A DNA stretch of 64,000 nucleotides from Sabethes cyaneus (GCF_943734655.1 NC_071354.1:37225347-37289346), one strand, 5' to 3'; positions 1 to 10,329 are shown, counted from the first letter of the stretch. Translations and numbers: made by a program. Notes: generated by a model not told the origin, from the sequence alone.

Positions 1-1426
1 TCACCAAAAATGGTAAACTTATGTTTTGTTTCTTCCTCATACCGTCTGCATGCTTCCAGCAAACGAGTCTCAATTTTCGGCAACTGAATGCTAATGCGTT
101 TGCGCTCCTTTTCCTCCTCCAGTAATTTCCCACCTCGATTATTGTACCGGGAAGGGTCGTTTGATTTCTGCTCAAGTAGCGTCATTTTATCCCACATCTC
201 TCTTCTTTGTTCCACCAATTGAAAAATTGCTTCATTTTTGCGATAATAGTCCTTTAAATCGTTCAATTCCATTTCGTGCAAAGTCAACAGATCTTCGTTG
301 TATACGTCGCTCTTAAAGGTTGAGAATCTAGCCCTTTCCTCGGCTGATTTGAGACACTTGTCCCACCATTGCACAATCTCTTCGCGTGTTCGATCAACAA
401 ACGCTTGTATGTTCTCACGTCGCATAGTTTCGCACCTTTCCAATTCGGCGAACAGTTTGTCGTACGTTGTCTGAGTGTAATCGTCATACTTTTCGAATTT
501 CTTTACCACTGAAGGACGTATGGCCAGATATTTCCACAGTTGCTGCAACTTCACTCGCATCCGATCAATGTTATCCTTCAAATGTTCAAACTGTGAGCGA
601 ATCGATTCGTGTAGATGACGAAGATCTGTCAAATTTTGTCTGGTAGGGGGAAAGTTTCGGGCATTAACCAACTCGTCCTGGCGGTCTGTTTGTGCTATAA
701 TATCCAGGTGGCCCATCAAAATCTTGATTTCCCGTCGCATGGACGCAATATCGTCAAAGCGGTGAAGTTTCTCCTCTCGCAGCCCATCCAAGTAGGCGCG
801 AAAGTTTTGCATTTCAGTCTCCGATGGGAGAGGGTCTTTTGATAACTCCCGGGGACATTCGCCAAGCTCTGGAAATCACCATAATTACATATTTTCCAAA
901 AAAAAACTAATTTAATTACTCTACCTTCACAAAGTGTTTCCTGTTCGAATAGATATTCGTCTATTTGATCGTGTCGAAGTTTCAACCGTTCACGCATGCT
1001 TTCCAAACTACGATCCAAATTGATTTGAACCGCCCGCAACGGCATATTCATGTCGCAATCCAGCTCCAAATCATCTTCACGCAACAACCGTTTTAAGTTA
1101 GTTGCTTCTTGGCGCAGCCGATTGATCGCTTCCAAAAATTTCCGTTTACGAATCTCACTCTCCTCGTACACCTCATTAAAGAAAGTCTGAATATGTTCCG
1201 GAAGAAGGCTCATGTGGTTCTGACATGTATGCTCGTCGAAGATCTCTGACCACAGATTTCGCATTTTATGAATTGAAATCGAAGCGATACTGTGAGCTTC
1301 GTGGATAACATTTTGCCTGAAATTATTCGAATCGTTTATAAACAGTTGCAATCGTTTCGTTTACCTATATAGAACATTGGATTAATTCTTTGTAACAACT
1401 TACTCTATTTTATCCAGCGAATCCAT
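1..1426 (-). CDS. PRC1: PRC1/Ase1/MAP65-family microtubule bundler, 3' end outside window
   Basis: Spliced minus-strand gene, coding exons 1426-1404, 1316-925 and 868 to the window edge, giving about 427 residues. The start ATG (1426-1424) opens a 23-nt exon with donor GTAAGT; the other introns have GT-AG ends and phases agree at both joins. The protein is almost wholly helical and charged, with the N-terminal dimerisation/rod organisation of the family (an LCEELGECP turn after the first helices). Near residues 385-405 it has the family signature DPSRYNNRGGKLLEEEKER, at the start of the spectrin-like microtubule-binding domain. Family members crosslink antiparallel microtubules in the spindle midzone and are needed for cytokinesis; Drosophila orthologues are fascetto and its sister gene. 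The C-terminal tail and stop are not in the window. Family assignment is firm; which paralogue is not decided. Confidence 0.9.
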
Positions 1427-2090
1427 TCCGATAATAAAAACATTCAAGTTCAAACGATGATTGTGAATTAACTTTGTGGGCCGTTATATTCGCACCAAAC
1501 ACTTCTAAACTATATTTTCGATAAAATTCAGATCACCAATTTTGGCCAGGAATAAATACTAAAATAATAAAACGATTCCAGCGGCAATGCGCGTCTTTTC
1601 CACTAGTTTTCACGTTCCGCAGCTAGAAAAGACGTTGGAAGCAGGCAGGTCGAATCGGTTTTACAAAAGAAAATCTTAAGTTAAAAATGGCTTCAAAATA
1701 GTTTTAGTACAGCCGTCGAACTGAAATTGAATTCAGAGTTGCCAGATCGTTGAAAGCATTTTACTGCTTGATAACCTTGATAACCTCCACAATTTCGATA
1801 ACTGGAACGAACATATCTGACGCAATTTTTAAGGATTTTACGCTAATCTTAAGTTATTTAGGTACAATTTTGTACGCATTCTTCAACAGCTGCAAATAAT
1901 AATATATGCATTTGATGAAAATCTGCTCACAGAATCTATATACACTTGCGCTTTCTAAATAAATTTGCTCATCTGGCAGTCCTGCTTAAATTCAAACCGT
2001 TCAACTTCGAATTGAGCGGGATGTGAGCAGTGATGTTGTAAAATGTTAGGAGCCGCTTAAAAATTACGTAACCTCCGCTTGTAATGACTT
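1427..2090. other. Upstream region of the PRC1-like gene
   Basis: AT-rich, no convincing ORF or repeat structure. It holds the 5' UTR/promoter side of the minus-strand PRC1-like gene; I could not place a TATA box or initiator with confidence. Confidence 0.5.
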
Positions 2091-2117
2091 ATAGGCGTTT
2101 TTGACAAGCTATCCCGC
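2091..2117. repeat. Short repeat, inverted partner at 21704-21728
   Basis: About 27 bases containing TAGGCGTTTTTGACAAGCTA recur as reverse complement upstream of CHMP7. Probably the remnant of a dispersed repeat into which the DD34E element inserted 12 bp further right. Confidence 0.5.
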
Positions 2118-2348
2118 ATAGTCAAATATTGTGCGTGCATTCCCTTACTGGACACGACCGTTCGGAACAGTCCTGTTTTGAACCGTCGTGAGAATAGTCT
2201 TTTTTGCTTTTGACAGATACGAGTGTCAAAAATGACAGGTCGTGTCATCACCACTGTAGGGTTTTTTTGTATTATTTTCTAAACGTTAAATATCCATACA
2301 TAAAATGTTTTGTCGCGAATTCTCATTAACTTTCATCTGGCAAAAAAT

Positions 2349-3371
2349 ATGGAAAATTTGATCCTTGAAAACGTTAGCCACCGTCGGGCTGCCATAAACA
2401 CAAAATATCATTGTTTGTATGGCTACTACTTCCTCGGATTATCACGATCGCAGTTAGCTACAATCTATAAGAAGTCAAAATCCACAATTAGTTTTTGGAT
2501 AACGGAATACGAACAAGAAGGAACTTTATGTCACAGGAAACGACAGAGCACCTTCAGGAAGTTTGATGCTGACAAACGTGCCTGGCTTATAAATCAGTAC
2601 CGGAAAAATCCCATATTGTATCTCGATGAAGCTCGGCAAAGGTTTACCCTACACTTTGGAGTTTCAATTAGCGCATCGTCCATCTGTAATATATTGCGCT
2701 CATATGGAATGACTTGGAAAGTCCTGGAGAGGAGAGCTATGCAGATACGCCAAAAAGACATTGAAAGATATACTCAAGAATTAGACTGTTTCAAGTGGGA
2801 CCTTCATCAACTATTATTTCTTGACGAAGTTTCTTTTGCAAACAGAGAGCTCGTACGCAACCGAGGATATGAAATGAAAGGACAAAAGTTAGTGTTTAGA
2901 GGGGAATTTTGTCGAAAGCCAAGAGTTTCTTGTCTTTGCTTTTTAGGACAATCTGGCATAGTCGAATGTTTTGAGACAGAGGGCACATTCACGCGTCAAA
3001 AATTTTTCGATTGTTGTAGGAAAATGGCTCTGTTCAACAATAATGTACGATCATATCCTGGTAAATTTTCTGTATGGGTGATGGACGGTGCATGCATTCA
3101 CTGTGATGCAAATATCATACAGTATTTACGCTCCTTAGGAATAATTCCTCTTTTTTTGCCGGCCTACTGCCCATTTTATAACCCCATTGAAGTTATTTTC
3201 GGATTGGTAAAAAAGTATTTAAAGAGAAATCTTATAGAAGGAGATAAAACACCACTTTCAAATATCATTCAAGCGGCACTTACCAAATTTACTCTATATG
3301 ACTGTACGAAACGGTTTGCTAAATGTGGTTACGTTGCAGGTGGTAAATTCAATTCGTTGGTTAGTCAATAA
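2349..3371 (+). CDS. DD34E transposase of the IS630-Tc1-mariner superfamily (copy 1)
   Basis: 340 aa, intact, single exon. I start at the ATG at 2349; an open frame reaches further left but only to a TTG at 2310. Residues about 10-90 carry two helix-turn-helix-like segments (LSRSQLATIYKKSKSTISFW, then a second after a basic stretch), expected to bind the terminal repeats. The DDE_3-type catalytic core follows: first Asp in LLFLDEVSF, second in VWVMDGA, and Glu in FYNPIEVIF. There are 34 residues between the second Asp and the Glu, hence DD34E. The length is typical of Tc1/IS630 transposases. It should cut and paste the element at TA. The sequence resembles the IS630-like/Gambol type more than classical Tc1; that placement is inference. 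No stop or frameshift, so the enzyme may be active. Confidence 0.92.
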   Translation: MENLILENVSHRRAAINTKYHCLYGYYFLGLSRSQLATIYKKSKSTISFWITEYEQEGTLCHRKRQSTFRKFDADKRAWLINQYRKNPILYLDEARQRFTLHFGVSISASSICNILRSYGMTWKVLERRAMQIRQKDIERYTQELDCFKWDLHQLLFLDEVSFANRELVRNRGYEMKGQKLVFRGEFCRKPRVSCLCFLGQSGIVECFETEGTFTRQKFFDCCRKMALFNNNVRSYPGKFSVWVMDGACIHCDANIIQYLRSLGIIPLFLPAYCPFYNPIEVIFGLVKKYLKRNLIEGDKTPLSNIIQAALTKFTLYDCTKRFAKCGYVAGGKFNSLVSQ

Positions 3372-3447
3372 AATATGAAAACGATATTATATTTAATGTT
3401 TTTATTTAGTAACTCCGTATAAAATATCTGTATGTATATGCATATTA

Positions 3448-4647
3448 TCACATTTGGTGATCAATATCAATGGCGTCAGTAACGTTAGAAGCTAGTCTTC
3501 TGCTAAACTCATTTTCTTCTGGCGGTAACGATGCTTTCATTGCATCCAATAATGAACGAGAGGTTCTTACTTGAGCCTTGAGTTCATGTATCTGTACTTG
3601 TATATCTGAAACACTAAGAACAAGAGAGTCAAATCGTTCACACACAATATCAATTGTTGACGAAAAGCTTTCGTTAATATTATATGCTACTTGAAGGCCA
3701 ATGCGCGTTGATTGCAGTTGGCTTGCTTCCGAAAGGGGCGCTGCCCGAAATAGATGAAGGTAATCATCTGGTGGAGCTTCCTTCATCAACTTGGGACGAA
3801 CATCTCCCGGCTGAGCAAGAATATAGTTCGCCCACTTCTCCCATGATGCGTAGAGCGCAGTGTAATGCGAGTGGCTCTCCTTTAACCCTTTAATGCAATG
3901 AAAAATTTCCTCGACAGCTGGAGCTCCTGCTTTATCCTTCGCTTCGGGGTGCAACAATTTTTTGCTCACCATCTCCCATAACGTGTGTGAAGTAATCGCT
4001 ACAGAGTGCTTGAAAATGTGTACTTGTACTTCGCTCCCACGCCATTTGGATAGCAATTTGCTGTTCTCGCTCAAATCGTCCAGTGTATGAAGCTTCTTTG
4101 TTTTTCCATGTTTTAGCAAAATATACTTTCCAATATCGGTCACATCCGGAGTCTGTTTGGTGGCCCATCCTACATGTTTTTCAGCTTCAACGCTGCTAAC
4201 CATAATTTCACGGGAAACAAATTTTTTGGAATTTTCCCAGATACACTGGTGTAATTCAGCTAATGTGCTTCCATATACATCGCGTTTGTATACGTAATCT
4301 TGCATATGTTGTGTCCGGAACAAACGAGCGTAAAAAACTCCTATGAAGTGAAACTGATATTTTTTGTAATCCGCCGCGGGAAGTTTGACGGTGATCGTCT
4401 TTTGCTGGAATTTATTTTCGGCTGGTTCTTCAGCTGAATCCACGGCTGAATCCGACAATGACAAATCAGGAAATACATTCATATCATCACTTTCTTTACC
4501 ACATGGCAAATCCAGGTGCCCTGTTCCCGATAACGCATCGTTACTTTCATTATTTTTCTCGTCCGCGCTGTTTCCTTCGGACTCCAGAAATTCAACTTCG
4601 CGAAACTCGGCCTCCTGTTCAGGAACCTCGATTGAAACTACATCCAT
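3448..4647 (-). CDS. Unknown 399-aa accessory protein of the DD34E element (copy 1)
   Basis: Intact ORF antisense to the element and convergent with the transposase; I choose the ATG at 4647-4645 (the frame extends to a TTG at 4686). I do not recognise the family. Residues 1-75 are strongly acidic and Ser-rich (runs such as EQEAEFREVEFLESEG and DSAVDSAEEPAEN). Residues 80-300 look globular, rich in Trp, Tyr and His (YQFHFIGVFYARLFRTQHMQ; LLSKWRGSEVQVHIF). The last 70 residues have coiled-coil-like spacing (DSLVLSVSDIQVQIHELKAQ). There is no signal peptide, membrane segment, zinc finger or DDE triad. It is kept open and identical in both copies, so it may serve transposition, for example DNA binding, transposase partnering or nuclear import. 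Those roles are inference. Confidence 0.75.
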   Translation of the reverse strand: MDVVSIEVPEQEAEFREVEFLESEGNSADEKNNESNDALSGTGHLDLPCGKESDDMNVFPDLSLSDSAVDSAEEPAENKFQQKTITVKLPAADYKKYQFHFIGVFYARLFRTQHMQDYVYKRDVYGSTLAELHQCIWENSKKFVSREIMVSSVEAEKHVGWATKQTPDVTDIGKYILLKHGKTKKLHTLDDLSENSKLLSKWRGSEVQVHIFKHSVAITSHTLWEMVSKKLLHPEAKDKAGAPAVEEIFHCIKGLKESHSHYTALYASWEKWANYILAQPGDVRPKLMKEAPPDDYLHLFRAAPLSEASQLQSTRIGLQVAYNINESFSSTIDIVCERFDSLVLSVSDIQVQIHELKAQVRTSRSLLDAMKASLPPEENEFSRRLASNVTDAIDIDHQM

Positions 4648-5364
4648 TCTGCAACAATTTTTGTCTTGATCACGACAAGTTTGCAAATGATTAATAAATA
4701 GTTTATTTACCTTAGATTTGAAGATTATTAGTTTAATTCGCTGCGATTTGTTGCCTCAACTGGTGACAAATTTTGTTTATATTCACGTGTTGACATTTGT
4801 GTTAATAGAGTCTTATTGTATAGAGTTACGCAACGTCGCGAATGCCGCTTGAACCAATTGAACCAAAGAAGTCCGTCACTATTTATTTACAACCAGCAAA
4901 ACAAATGCTTGCGGTGATATGTTTCCGTTTTAAGGCTGCCGATTTTGACAACAGCACTATTACAAAAGTAATCTAGCACATCTGTATAGTAAAGCATCTA
5001 GGTCACAAGTAGGGTAACCTATATGTTTTTGCCAGAGCGTTAGCGGTATATATAACAAATCATTTACAGCACAATCAAAATGAAGTGGCCAATAATGTAT
5101 ACAACTAACGTACTAGCCTAAGCCTATGCATAACTCTATATAGTAAATTTAAACTGTTTTTGCTTTATAAAGCGTAGTATCTAGCTTAGTACGCAGCTGC
5201 AAATAAACGAGAAAAAATGATGCTATTTACCACAAAACATTGACAGCTGCGACAAACAATTATTTGTCATTTGTTCTCGTGGAAATATTATTTATTGAAT
5301 CAGTTATTTAAATATTTACGCAAGTACGGAAAAGTGGCGTAGATTTCTTCTTGGGGACACTCTA

Positions 5365-5605
5365 CACTCAAAATAATTTTCACGTCGAAATTACGTGAAA
5401 AGTTATGTGATTATTTTCCATCTAACTTTTCCTGTACTATTTACGTGAATTTAACGTAGTCTGCAATAGTATGCGTGCATTTACGTGAAAATCAGATAGA
5501 TGTTATTGTATTTTCCAATAATGTTCAACTGAAAGTCACGTACCTCCCAGTAGAGAAATTTACGTGATTTTTCACGTGGAAAGAATGTGTGGATTATTTT
5601 GCGTG
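5365..5605. mobile_element. MITE nested in right arm of copy 1
   Basis: 241 bp flanked by TA (5363-5364, 5606-5607), with inverted ends CACTCAAAATAAT / ATTATTTTGCGTG (one mismatch). The interior repeats TTACGTGA-type palindromes several times. The same insertion is present in copy 2, so it predates the element's latest move. Confidence 0.7.
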
Positions 5606-5743
5606 TAGTCTATATGATCTCTAAGTTTAAGGGGTATACCATAAAATTTTATAACGTATCTCAATTACCCCTCGCGTAAAGATACGATTTGAAAGGGAAG
5701 GTAAATAGACCTCGGAATCCAGTAATCAAGTAAAAGCACAATA

Positions 5744-6712
5744 TCATACGCCAACGATTTTCCGTATAGTTTTCTAACCATTTGCTGTATAATCATATAA
5801 CCATATGCAGACTGTAACCAGCAATGGTTTTGACTATGTGCCAAATGGTAAACTGAGAAATAACCATTGCATGAACTAGTCGTTAGGTTTGGTTACCATA
5901 CAAAAATGCTGATTTTCGCGAACAATTTTTTGGCGATACCATACTTGGTATGGTGGACATATAGTCAGTGAAATTGTACTAAAACTGTTACATATATAGT
6001 ATTATTATGGTTTTTCGGAAACAAACGATTCACATTGAATGATAGGGACAATGATAATTATATGGTCTCTAATGGTGTATGTAACATTGCACTAATGGTT
6101 CTAATATGGTTACTGGATTGTACCGGGAATCGTTGGTGTATTGTATTTAATGATCTAAATATTGTTTTGTAATTAAATGATTCATTTATTTTCTCATGAA
6201 TAGTACCAACAAAAGTTTTATTTGTGTGGATGCCGGACAACATGCGGCAACCGGCAATATGCGCTTCACCAAATAAACTCACGAATAAAGTCCCAACGGG
6301 AGGTGGCTCGACAAGATTGAAGCAGTCCGCAGTAGGTGTCGAAACACCCAGGCGATTGGCGACGAGTAGCTCAGGACCGAGGTCAGGAAGTGGGGACGAG
6401 TTCCTGATACGGCATAAACCTGCACGGATCTAGGCCGTGAAGCAGAAAAAGTAGCCAAATTACGTCTTCGTGTATACACATTTTTTATTAAGCGATGTGT
6501 ACTCTGGCCTAGACTCTGCGTTTTTTAGAAAATACCTGTAATAAAAAAAGAAAAACTACATATGATATGAATTTAAAATGAAAACATATTCATTATGTTT
6601 TACCTGCACTTTTTCATATAATTTATCGAGGAGTTGGGGACGCACAACATCTTGCTTCAAAATTGTATAACAAAATGGCTGTTTTGCATTTAATGCACTA
6701 TACCACAAATAG
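5744..6712. other. 971-bp spacer between the two DD34E copies
   Basis: No gene. The left part is AT-rich, with repeated ATGGTT/AACCAT-type words and GGTATGG-like inverted words, probably old MITE sequence. 6225-6430 holds an RTE tail (separate entry). The spacer ends in the TA used by copy 2. Confidence 0.6.
6225..6430 (+). mobile_element. RTE-like retroelement, C-terminal scrap
   Basis: The plus-strand reading contains MPDNMRQPA followed by GRWLDKIEAV. This is the RMPD...RWLDxVE block that ends RTE-type reverse transcriptase proteins in this window. Truncated and degenerate. Confidence 0.55.
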
Positions 6713-6934
6713 TATTGTGCGTGCATTCCCTTACTGGACACGACCGTTCGGAACAGTCCTGTTTTGAACCGTCGTGAGAATAGTCTTTTTTGCTTTTGAC
6801 AGATACGAGTGTCAAAAATGACAGGTCGTGTCATCACCACTGTAGGGTTTTTTTGTATTATTTTCTAAACGTTAAATATCCATACATAAAATGTTTTGTC
6901 GCGAATTCTCATTAACTTTCATCTGGCAAAAAAT

Positions 6935-7957
6935 ATGGAAAATTTGATCCTTGAAAACGTTAGCCACCGTCGGGCTGCCATAAACACAAAATATCATTGT
7001 TTGTATGGCTACTACTTCCTCGGATTATCACGATCGCAGTTAGCTACAATCTATAAGAAGTCAAAATCCACAATTAGTTTTTGGATAACGGAATACGAAC
7101 AAGAAGGAACTTTATGTCACAGGAAACGACAGAGCACCTTCAGGAAGTTTGATGCTGACAAACGTGCCTGGCTTATAAATCAGTACCGGAAAAATCCCAT
7201 ATTGTATCTCGATGAAGCTCGGCAAAGGTTTACCCTACACTTTGGAGTTTCAATTAGCGCATCGTCCATCTGTAATATATTGCGCTCATATGGAATGACT
7301 TGGAAAGTCCTGGAGAGGAGAGCTATGCAGATACGCCAAAAAGACATTGAAAGATATACTCAAGAATTAGACTGTTTCAAGTGGGACCTTCATCAACTAT
7401 TATTTCTTGACGAAGTTTCTTTTGCAAACAGAGAGCTCGTACGCAACCGAGGATATGAAATGAAAGGACAAAAGTTAGTGTTTAGAGGGGAATTTTGTCG
7501 AAAGCCAAGAGTTTCTTGTCTTTGCTTTTTAGGACAATCTGGCATAGTCGAATGTTTTGAGACAGAGGGCACATTCACGCGTCAAAAATTTTTCGATTGT
7601 TGTAGGAAAATGGCTCTGTTCAACAATAATGTACGATCATATCCTGGTAAATTTTCTGTATGGGTGATGGACGGTGCATGCATTCACTGTGATGCAAATA
7701 TCATACAGTATTTACGCTCCTTAGGAATAATTCCTCTTTTTTTGCCGGCCTACTGCCCATTTTATAACCCCATTGAAGTTATTTTCGGATTGGTAAAAAA
7801 GTATTTAAAGAGAAATCTTATAGAAGGAGATAAAACACCACTTTCAAATATCATTCAAGCGGCACTTACCAAATTTACTCTATATGACTGTACGAAACGG
7901 TTTGCTAAATGTGGTTACGTTGCAGGTGGTAAATTCAATTCGTTGGTTAGTCAATAA
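6935..7957 (+). CDS. DD34E transposase (copy 2)
   Basis: Same 340-aa protein as the transposase at 2349-3371: two N-terminal helix-turn-helix segments, then the DDE core (FLDEVSF, VMDGA, NPIEVIF) with 34 residues between the last two catalytic positions. Intact. Its stop is 76 bp from the stop of the convergent accessory gene. Either copy could supply transposase for both. Confidence 0.92.
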   Translation: MENLILENVSHRRAAINTKYHCLYGYYFLGLSRSQLATIYKKSKSTISFWITEYEQEGTLCHRKRQSTFRKFDADKRAWLINQYRKNPILYLDEARQRFTLHFGVSISASSICNILRSYGMTWKVLERRAMQIRQKDIERYTQELDCFKWDLHQLLFLDEVSFANRELVRNRGYEMKGQKLVFRGEFCRKPRVSCLCFLGQSGIVECFETEGTFTRQKFFDCCRKMALFNNNVRSYPGKFSVWVMDGACIHCDANIIQYLRSLGIIPLFLPAYCPFYNPIEVIFGLVKKYLKRNLIEGDKTPLSNIIQAALTKFTLYDCTKRFAKCGYVAGGKFNSLVSQ

Positions 7958-8033
7958 AATATGAAAACGATATTATATTTAATGTTTTTATTTAGTAACT
8001 CCGTATAAAATATCTGTATGTATATGCATATTA

Positions 8034-9233
8034 TCACATTTGGTGATCAATATCAATGGCGTCAGTAACGTTAGAAGCTAGTCTTCTGCTAAACTCATTT
8101 TCTTCTGGCGGTAACGATGCTTTCATTGCATCCAATAATGAACGAGAGGTTCTTACTTGAGCCTTGAGTTCATGTATCTGTACTTGTATATCTGAAACAC
8201 TAAGAACAAGAGAGTCAAATCGTTCACACACAATATCAATTGTTGACGAAAAGCTTTCGTTAATATTATATGCTACTTGAAGGCCAATGCGCGTTGATTG
8301 CAGTTGGCTTGCTTCCGAAAGGGGCGCTGCCCGAAATAGATGAAGGTAATCATCTGGTGGAGCTTCCTTCATCAACTTGGGACGAACATCTCCCGGCTGA
8401 GCAAGAATATAGTTCGCCCACTTCTCCCATGATGCGTAGAGCGCAGTGTAATGCGAGTGGCTCTCCTTTAACCCTTTAATGCAATGAAAAATTTCCTCGA
8501 CAGCTGGAGCTCCTGCTTTATCCTTCGCTTCGGGGTGCAACAATTTTTTGCTCACCATCTCCCATAACGTGTGTGAAGTAATCGCTACAGAGTGCTTGAA
8601 AATGTGTACTTGTACTTCGCTCCCACGCCATTTGGATAGCAATTTGCTGTTCTCGCTCAAATCGTCCAGTGTATGAAGCTTCTTTGTTTTTCCATGTTTT
8701 AGCAAAATATACTTTCCAATATCGGTCACATCCGGAGTCTGTTTGGTGGCCCATCCTACATGTTTTTCAGCTTCAACGCTGCTAACCATAATTTCACGGG
8801 AAACAAATTTTTTGGAATTTTCCCAGATACACTGGTGTAATTCAGCTAATGTGCTTCCATATACATCGCGTTTGTATACGTAATCTTGCATATGTTGTGT
8901 CCGGAACAAACGAGCGTAAAAAACTCCTATGAAGTGAAACTGATATTTTTTGTAATCCGCCGCGGGAAGTTTGACGGTGATCGTCTTTTGCTGGAATTTA
9001 TTTTCGGCTGGTTCTTCAGCTGAATCCACGGCTGAATCCGACAATGACAAATCAGGAAATACATTCATATCATCACTTTCTTTACCACATGGCAAATCCA
9101 GGTGCCCTGTTCCCGATAACGCATCGTTACTTTCATTATTTTTCTCGTCCGCGCTGTTTCCTTCGGACTCCAGAAATTCAACTTCGCGAAACTCGGCCTC
9201 CTGTTCAGGAACCTCGATTGAAACTACATCCAT
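8034..9233 (-). CDS. Unknown 399-aa accessory protein (copy 2)
   Basis: Identical to the protein at 3448-4647: acidic Ser-rich N-terminus, unknown central region, C-terminal coiled-coil-like heptads. ATG at 9233-9231. Two intact copies show that the frame travels with the element and has not decayed since the last transposition. They do not by themselves prove selection, because the copies are too young to have diverged. Confidence 0.75.
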   Translation of the reverse strand: MDVVSIEVPEQEAEFREVEFLESEGNSADEKNNESNDALSGTGHLDLPCGKESDDMNVFPDLSLSDSAVDSAEEPAENKFQQKTITVKLPAADYKKYQFHFIGVFYARLFRTQHMQDYVYKRDVYGSTLAELHQCIWENSKKFVSREIMVSSVEAEKHVGWATKQTPDVTDIGKYILLKHGKTKKLHTLDDLSENSKLLSKWRGSEVQVHIFKHSVAITSHTLWEMVSKKLLHPEAKDKAGAPAVEEIFHCIKGLKESHSHYTALYASWEKWANYILAQPGDVRPKLMKEAPPDDYLHLFRAAPLSEASQLQSTRIGLQVAYNINESFSSTIDIVCERFDSLVLSVSDIQVQIHELKAQVRTSRSLLDAMKASLPPEENEFSRRLASNVTDAIDIDHQM

Positions 9234-9950
9234 TCTGCAACAATTTTTGTCTTGATCACGACAAGTTTGCAAATGATTAATAAATAGTTTATTTACCTTA
9301 GATTTGAAGATTATTAGTTTAATTCGCTGCGATTTGTTGCCTCAACTGGTGACAAATTTTGTTTATATTCACGTGTTGACATTTGTGTTAATAGAGTCTT
9401 ATTGTATAGAGTTACGCAACGTCGCGAATGCCGCTTGAACCAATTGAACCAAAGAAGTCCGTCACTATTTATTTACAACCAGCAAAACAAATGCTTGCGG
9501 TGATATGTTTCCGTTTTAAGGCTGCCGATTTTGACAACAGCACTATTACAAAAGTAATCTAGCACATCTGTATAGTAAAGCATCTAGGTCACAAGTAGGG
9601 TAACCTATATGTTTTTGCCAGAGCGTTAGCGGTATATATAACAAATCATTTACAGCACAATCAAAATGAAGTGGCCAATAATGTATACAACTAACGTACT
9701 AGCCTAAGCCTATGCATAACTCTATATAGTAAATTTAAACTGTTTTTGCTTTATAAAGCGTAGTATCTAGCTTAGTACGCAGCTGCAAATAAACGAGAAA
9801 AAATGATGCTATTTACCACAAAACATTGACAGCTGCGACAAACAATTATTTGTCATTTGTTCTCGTGGAAATATTATTTATTGAATCAGTTATTTAAATA
9901 TTTACGCAAGTACGGAAAAGTGGCGTAGATTTCTTCTTGGGGACACTCTA

Positions 9951-10191
9951 CACTCAAAATAATTTTCACGTCGAAATTACGTGAAAAGTTATGTGATTAT
10001 TTTCCATCTAACTTTTCCTGTACTATTTACGTGAATTTAACGTAGTCTGCAATAGTATGCGTGCATTTACGTGAAAATCAGATAGATGTTATTGTATTTT
10101 CCAATAATGTTCAACTGAAAGTCACGTACCTCCCAGTAGAGAAATTTACGTGATTTTTCACGTGGAAAGAATGTGTGGATTATTTTGCGTG
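9951..10191. mobile_element. MITE nested in right arm of copy 2
   Basis: Counterpart of 5365-5605 at the same internal position, with the same TA flanks and inverted ends. Confidence 0.7.
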
Positions 10192-10329
10192 TAGTCTATA
10201 TGATCTCTAAGTTTAAGGGGTATACCATAAAATTTTATAACGTATCTCAATTACCCCTCGCGTAAAGATACGATTTGAAAGGGAAGGTAAATAGACCTCG
10301 GAATCCAGTAATCAAGTAAAAGCACAATA

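Larger units (their letters stand above)
2129..5741 (+). mobile_element. IS630-Tc1-mariner (DD34E) two-gene transposon, copy 1
   Basis: 3613 bp, flanked on both sides by TA (2127-2128 and 5742-5743), the target duplication of this superfamily. The ends form an imperfect inverted repeat of about 24 bp: both read TTGTGC at positions 1-6 and TTACTGGA at positions 17-24. The left arm is short (220 bp before the transposase start) and has its own inverted motif (GACACGACC / GGTCGTGTC). The right arm is about 1.1 kb and contains a nested MITE. It holds two intact convergent genes, a transposase (+) and an unknown 399-aa protein (-), with stops 76 bp apart. The flanks differ from those of copy 2, so the two copies are separate insertions and not one tandem duplication. 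Confidence 0.9.
6715..10327 (+). mobile_element. IS630-Tc1-mariner (DD34E) two-gene transposon, copy 2
   Basis: Same 3613-bp element as 2129-5741, same orientation, flanked by TA at 6713-6714 and 10328-10329. All internal landmarks lie exactly 4586 bp from those of copy 1, and both proteins are identical between copies, so divergence is close to nil. Flanking DNA outside the TA is unrelated to that of copy 1. This argues for recent transposition; an assembly duplication would normally copy flanks too. Confidence 0.9.

Noticed and set aside
716..1351. 211-codon minus-strand ORF read as one exon
   Set aside because: Its last 60 codons read through an intron (924-869) and then out of frame; splicing restores the PRC1-type sequence.
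2310..2348. Transposase start at the TTG at 2310
   Set aside because: A nuclear eukaryotic gene would use the ATG at 2349; the ATG at 2305 is in another frame and stops after 18 codons.
3684..3893. Plus-strand ORF across the accessory gene (also 8270-8479), and similar ones at 4385-4694
   Set aside because: Antisense shadows of the 399-aa ORF with no family features.
2129..10327. Tandem segmental duplication explaining the two DD34E copies
   Set aside because: Similarity stops exactly at the TA-bounded element ends; flanks differ.
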